NCBI GenBank assembly: GCA_016710645.1
Contig: JADJVI010000050.1
Span: forward strand, 1 to 64,000
Direction: 5' to 3'
Source: Actinomycetales bacterium
Lineage (GTDB): Bacteria; Actinomycetota; Actinomycetes; Actinomycetales; Dermatophilaceae
DNA: 64,000 bases
Position numbers and translations under genes: made by a program. Below are positions 60,572 to 64,000 of this stretch, piece by piece. Positions within the stretch are counted from its first letter, which is position 1, and each line of letters opens with the position of its first letter. The notes below the pieces were generated by a model. That model worked only from the letters and a program-made list of their open reading frames with translations, ran no database searches and was not told where the DNA came from.

Positions 60572-61945
60572 CTACTCGGAGTCGAGGAGGTGGGGCATCA
60601 TCTCGTCTTCCATCGTCATCCGCAGCGGACGCCGCAGGAAGCGGGTCAGCACGAGCATGACCGCGATGCCAAGGACCAGCCACATCAGGCCGTAGCGTGA
60701 GGAGTCCGGCGACAGGTTGGCCCAGAGGATGCCGGTGGCGATCATGCCCAGGGCCGGCAGCACGACATTGGTCGCGATCTCGCGCGGGGTGCGGACCAGC
60801 TTCTTCTTCCCGGCGAAGTGGACGATCACCGTGAGGTTGACCATGGTGAACGCGATGAGCGCACCGAAGTTGATCAGGGCTGCCACGAAGTCGAGGTTGA
60901 GCGGGATGGCCAGCAGCGACACCAGTCCGACGAAGAGCACCGACAGCGCCGGCGTCTGCCACTTGGGGTGGATGAACGAGAAGGCTCGCGACACCGGGCC
61001 GCGACCGTTGCGACCCATGACGTAGAGCATCCGGGAGACCGACGCGTGCGAGGCGAGCCCAGACGCCAGCGTCGCCGCAAACGCCGCCGCGGTGAGGAAG
61101 GCTTTGAACAGCGGTCCGCCGACCATCTCGGCGATCTCCGGCAGGGCACTGTTTTCCAGCGCGTCCTCGCTGAACCCCTCCATGGTGGGGAAGCGGGACT
61201 GGGCAAACCAGCCGGCGATGAAGAAGACCGTGCCACCGATGAGCAGGGTGAGCAGGATGGCCCGGGGCACCGTGTGGGCGTCCTTGGCCTCCTCGGTGTA
61301 CATCGTGATCGCGTCGAACCCGATGAACGAGAAGCACACGATGGTCGCGCCGGTGATGACCGGGCCGAGGTTGGTGCCCTCATGCCAGAGCGGCTGCATC
61401 GAGAACGGGGTGCCATTGCCCTCGCCGGCGGCCAGTTGCCGCCAGGTGAGGAAGACGAAGACGACGATGAGCACGATCGAGAACATCACCAGGATGCCAT
61501 TGAGCTTGGAGGTGTTGCTCATCGAGAACATCACCATCGAGGTGACGACGGCGACGACGACGAAGACCCACAGGCCCGGCGTGACCTCCGGGAAGAACGC
61601 CTCCATGTAGCTACGCAGGATGAGCGCATTGACCAGCGGCAGCAGCAGATAGTCCAGCAACGACGACCAGCCGATGACGAACCCGACGTTGGGATGAATG
61701 GTCTCGGAGGCATAGGTGTAGGCCGACCCGGCGGACGGATAGACCTGCACCATCCGGCCATAACTGACCGCGGTAAAGGCCATCGCGACCATGGCCATGA
61801 GATAGGCCAGCGGCACGACGAAATTGGTCTCCTCCGACACGATGCCGAAGGTGTCGAAGATGACTGTCGGGGTCATATACCCGAGGCCGAGGCCCACGAT
61901 CGCCAGAGTGCCGAGCGTGCGTCTCAGGTGGGGCGCTTGCGTCAT
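60572..61945 (-). CDS. APC-superfamily amino acid permease
   Basis: A 457-residue permease with about 12 helices. N-terminal Leu-Gly-Tyr-Met-Thr-Pro near residue 21 and Pro-Ser-Ala-Gly-Ser-Ala-Tyr-Thr-Tyr near 69 are typical of helix 1 and the helix 2 region. Cys-Phe-Ser-Phe-Ile-Gly-Phe-Asp-Ala near 205 marks helix 6. The substrate is not predictable; amino acid or amine (putrescine-type) are likely. ATG 61945 has a GAGGAGG site at ideal spacing. No dispersed-motif copy lies within this gene. Confidence 0.9.
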   Translation of the reverse strand: MTQAPHLRRTLGTLAIVGLGLGYMTPTVIFDTFGIVSEETNFVVPLAYLMAMVAMAFTAVSYGRMVQVYPSAGSAYTYASETIHPNVGFVIGWSSLLDYLLLPLVNALILRSYMEAFFPEVTPGLWVFVVVAVVTSMVMFSMSNTSKLNGILVMFSIVLIVVFVFLTWRQLAAGEGNGTPFSMQPLWHEGTNLGPVITGATIVCFSFIGFDAITMYTEEAKDAHTVPRAILLTLLIGGTVFFIAGWFAQSRFPTMEGFSEDALENSALPEIAEMVGGPLFKAFLTAAAFAATLASGLASHASVSRMLYVMGRNGRGPVSRAFSFIHPKWQTPALSVLFVGLVSLLAIPLNLDFVAALINFGALIAFTMVNLTVIVHFAGKKKLVRTPREIATNVVLPALGMIATGILWANLSPDSSRYGLMWLVLGIAVMLVLTRFLRRPLRMTMEDEMMPHLLDSE

Positions 61946-62129
61946 TGCCTGCCTCCTCGCCATGCGGAACAACCGATGAACGGTCGGCTCATGGCGGCAC
62001 GGCGGGACCCCGGCGCCCTTGCCAAACGTGACCGGAGCATAGTGGCGCGCGGACGGCATACAAGAGGTTGTGGGGCGGAAGATTCCGCTCTCATCAAACT
62101 TGGCGGACTCGCCGGATCGATGCCGGCGC

Positions 62130-62762
62130 TTAGCGCAGGGGCTTTCGCCCGATATCTCCCGTCGGGTAGGTGACGACCGCGTCGGGTCCGGTCACCGGGG
62201 TGGCGCCCCAGATGCCGAGGGTATGCCGTCGCGGCGCTGCCGTCGTGAGCAGATGCCAGACCTGCCAGCCGCGAGCGGCGAGGGTGTTGGCGACGAGGAG
62301 CCGGTGGCAGCGCCAGGGCATCGGTTCGCCACACATAAGGACCACCCGGTGGGTGTCGGCGAGGTCGCCGAGGCGGGTCAGGCCACGCTCGTAGCCCGGT
62401 GTGAGCGTGTAGTCGGCGTAATGGTGGAAGCTCGCATTGAGCCAGCCGCCGTTGACGTCGGGGTCGACGTCCTGCGGCGGGCGCCGTCCGCCCAGGTCGG
62501 GGAGTCGTTCGTAACCGATGCCGGCCTCGCGCAGCCACCGAGGCAGTTCGTCGGCGCCGAACTGCGGGCTGCGTCGCGATCCCGGATGCGCGCGGATGTC
62601 GACCAGGTGATCGATGTCGGCGTCGGCCAGGTTGCGCAGGAAGACCTCACGCGGGCAGGTCCAGTGCCCGATCGTCCAGATCACGCGGGGACGCTCGGGC
62701 TCGGCGGTGACCGCCTCGATGTTGCGTTCAATGGTCGGCTCGAGTTGGCGGAGCGGGCTCAT
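62130..62762 (-). CDS. DUF488 family protein (long type)
   Basis: A 210-residue protein of the longer DUF488 group: Thr-Ile-Gly-His-Trp near residue 30, Val-Asp-Ile-Arg-Ala-His-Pro-Gly-Ser near 53, and Met-Cys-Gly-Glu-Pro-Met-Pro-Trp-Arg-Cys-His-Arg near 143, a conserved Cys pair. No function is established. It is unrelated in position to the short DUF488 gene at 44294. Confidence 0.87.
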   Translation of the reverse strand: MSPLRQLEPTIERNIEAVTAEPERPRVIWTIGHWTCPREVFLRNLADADIDHLVDIRAHPGSRRSPQFGADELPRWLREAGIGYERLPDLGGRRPPQDVDPDVNGGWLNASFHHYADYTLTPGYERGLTRLGDLADTHRVVLMCGEPMPWRCHRLLVANTLAARGWQVWHLLTTAAPRRHTLGIWGATPVTGPDAVVTYPTGDIGRKPLR

Positions 62763-62780
62763 GATCGATCACGTCGCCCG

Positions 62781-63056
62781 TCAGCCGTCGCGCAACGCGC
62801 GAATGCCACCGACCGCATCGGGGTAGGCGGCGAGCACGGCGTCGATCTCGACTTCGGGTGGCAGGTCGGCCGCGTCCTGGTGAGTGAGCAGAAGGGCGAC
62901 AACGGCCCGGGCGGTCGCAGGGTCATTCCCCAGGCCGGTGCTCTCGTGCTGGTCCGGGAGCACCAGCTCGAAACGGACCGGACCGGCAAACGAACTGGCC
63001 TGCACGGCATACCGGCCAGCGCCGTGCTGCTCGATCTCGACGAACGGCTGTGTCAT
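62781..63056 (-). CDS. Small unknown protein
   Basis: A 91-residue protein; the family is not recognised. GGGGAGCG lies just before ATG 63056. It has a beta-rich start (Val-Glu-Ile-Glu-Gln-His-Gly, Phe-Glu-Leu-Val-Leu) and a helical end. It lies 18 bases upstream of the DUF488 gene on the same strand and is probably co-transcribed. A dispersed-motif copy encodes Arg-Tyr-Ala-Val. Confidence 0.65.
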   Translation of the reverse strand: MTQPFVEIEQHGAGRYAVQASSFAGPVRFELVLPDQHESTGLGNDPATARAVVALLLTHQDAADLPPEVEIDAVLAAYPDAVGGIRALRDG

Positions 63057-63259
63057 CGCGCTCCCCTTCCGACTCGGGCGCGCGGCGCGGGGTTGCACCC
63101 GCAGGTATGCCGGTCGCGCACCTTCTCGATGGGGCTTTACCCCGGGATCGTCGATCCCATGCCGACTGTCAGGCCAGCGGGCCGTGGGGGGGCGGAGGAA
63201 GGGGCCGGGGAGATCCACTTAGGTCTCGGTGCCCACTTGATCAGGATGCTATTTTCCTC

Positions 63260-63288
63260 TTGTGTTCGTACGTATGTCTGAGTAGAAT
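63260..63288 (+). promoter_or_regulatory. Sigma-70-type promoter, probable leaderless start
   Basis: TTGTGT (63260-63265), a 17-base spacer, and TAGAAT (63283-63288). The ATG begins seven bases after the -10 box, where transcription itself should start. No ribosome-binding site is needed or visible. Confidence 0.6.
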
Positions 63289-63294
63289 GGTCTC

Positions 63295-64000
63295 ATGACG
63301 ATCACTCATCTCGACCCACAGTCCGGCGGCAGCATGCCGGCGGGTGTGGCGTCGGGTGAGGAGCGGGTGCAGCCGGGGGTGGTGGGGCTTTCGACGGCGG
63401 TGGTGCATGCGATGTTCGATGGGATCCACGCCAAGCTCGCCGCGGATGGCGGGGTGCTGGTCTCGTCGGCGGACATCCACGAAGTCGACCGGATCGCGCG
63501 CCGGGCTGAGGCGCTGCGGTTGGCGTTGGTGGCCAAGGCCGATGCGCAGCAGGCGCACCGCCGGTTCGGGCATTCCTCGACCTCGGCGTGGGTTGCTGCG
63601 ACGACCCGTAGCGGGGGTGCCAGCGCGCAGCGTGACGTTGTGCTGGCGACCGCGTTGGCGGACGGGTTGGACCTCACCCGGGAGGCGTTCCAGGCTGGTG
63701 AGGTCTCGGTGTCGAATGTCGGGATCGTTGTGCGGACCATGAACAAGCTGCCCACGACCCTGTCGCCGGTGGAGCGGGAGAAGGTCCACACCTGCCTGGT
63801 GCGCGATGCGAAGCAGCTGAACCCGGGGACGTTCGACCGGGCCGCGAAGGTCGCGTTGGCTGCTGCGGAGAAGACCGCCGCTGACGTCGCCGATCATCTC
63901 GAAGCGCAGTTGTTGGATGAGGAACGGCGGGCGTACCGGTCCTCGACGGTGACCCTGCGTGACCTGGGCAACGGCACCACCGACCTGCGGGCCCTGCTGC
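63295..64000 (+). CDS. DUF222 (13E12-type) protein, partial at window edge
   Basis: At least 235 residues, open to the right edge. It has the DUF222 pattern: Asp-Arg-Ile-Ala-Arg-Arg-Ala-Glu-Ala-Leu-Arg-Leu near 63, Ser-Thr-Ser-Ala-Trp-Val-Ala near 91, Ala-Phe-Gln-Ala-Gly-Glu-Val-Ser near 130, and Arg-Ala-Tyr-Arg-Ser-Ser-Thr-Val-Thr-Leu near 216. Members usually end in an HNH nuclease domain, which would lie outside the window. They are multi-copy in actinobacterial genomes and their role is unclear. Confidence 0.85.
   Translation, partial: MTITHLDPQSGGSMPAGVASGEERVQPGVVGLSTAVVHAMFDGIHAKLAADGGVLVSSADIHEVDRIARRAEALRLALVAKADAQQAHRRFGHSSTSAWVAATTRSGGASAQRDVVLATALADGLDLTREAFQAGEVSVSNVGIVVRTMNKLPTTLSPVEREKVHTCLVRDAKQLNPGTFDRAAKVALAAAEKTAADVADHLEAQLLDEERRAYRSSTVTLRDLGNGTTDLRALL

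Larger units (their letters stand above)
1..64000. repeat. Dispersed 10-bp motif ACGGCATACC / GGTATGCCGT
   Basis: The 7-base core TATGCCG (or CGGCATA) occurs about 100 times by my by-eye count, roughly equally on the two strands, or about one per 600 bases. With about 70% GC only 6-7 would be expected by chance. Most copies extend to GTATGCCG, and many to the 10-mer. Examples lie at 9132-9140, 13527-13535, 18896-18904, 38541-38549, 46641-46650 and 59814-59822. Copies occur in intergenic DNA and within genes, read as Tyr-Ala-Val, Gly-Met-Pro, Thr-Ala-Tyr, Gly-Ile-Pro or Val-Cys-Arg. They are sparse in conserved genes such as the middle of ctaD, the two CBS proteins and the APC permease, and absent from most of the 315-bp repeats. 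The function is unknown. Confidence 0.85.

Noticed and set aside
1..64000. Motif as a Chi or KOPS site
   Set aside because: Copies are about equal on both strands and show no visible switch, whereas Chi and KOPS are strand-biased. A whole-genome map would be needed to close this.

Overview
The window is high-GC, gene-dense DNA from an actinobacterium. A mycothiol-type DinB/DUF664 transferase, an ANTAR regulator, a SigB/SigF-type stress sigma factor, an F420-type LLM oxidoreductase, an actinobacterial 4.5S RNA and a DUF222 (13E12-type) gene all fit Actinomycetota. The overall look suggests Micrococcales, possibly Dermatophilaceae/Intrasporangiaceae; that family guess is inference only.

Layout. 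1-8101 (minus) is the N-terminal part of a giant secreted DUF11-type repeat protein. It is clean from 8101 to about 3810 and then breaks into ever more frequent frameshifts towards base 1. Next come a divergent OmpR-type regulator with a degenerate receiver, a short RNA block (SRP RNA, two identical hairpin elements, tRNA-Ser), then an ANTAR sensor and a stress sigma factor facing an otsA-otsB-ctaD operon. That operon has a SigB/SigF-like promoter. 16-28 kb holds mostly single metabolic or accessory genes: GNATs, two CdiI-neighbourhood genes, homocysteine methyltransferase, pirin, M50 peptidase, DUF2237, ketopantoate reductase, LLM monooxygenase, TfoX-N protein, a VapBC-like pair, an exonuclease III-like enzyme, a DinB-family protein and thioredoxin. 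28-32 kb carries glycogen phosphorylase, a PfkB kinase and a TacA-TacT toxin-antitoxin pair. 32.8-38.3 kb has a Zn-phospholipase-C-like membrane protein, a frameshifted partner and an MFS transporter. 38.4-46.6 kb has a secreted alpha/beta hydrolase, a scar of a duplicated locus, a CNNM/CBS operon, a DoxX-AhpD-DUF488-Arr-like operon and a divergent TetR/DUF4386 pair with twin operators. 46.8-56.3 kb (minus) is a second giant surface protein: signal peptide, calcium-binding TSP3 repeats, DUF11 domains, eleven 315-bp Ig-like repeats, three 294-bp repeats and an LPHTG sortase anchor, broken by one frameshift. 56.5-64 kb has a His-rich CDF transporter operon, an F420 LLM enzyme, an APC permease, a DUF488 protein and the start of a DUF222 gene.

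The strongest window-wide signal is a dispersed, non-palindromic motif, consensus ACGGCATACC / GGTATGCCGT. I count by eye about 100 copies of its 7-base core, split about equally between strands. It occurs in genes and between genes, in all frames; it forces rare ATA codons, contains start codons and sometimes forms inverted pairs that look like stem-loops. It behaves like a DNA uptake sequence or another genome-wide protein-binding word. I know of no description of such a word in Actinobacteria.
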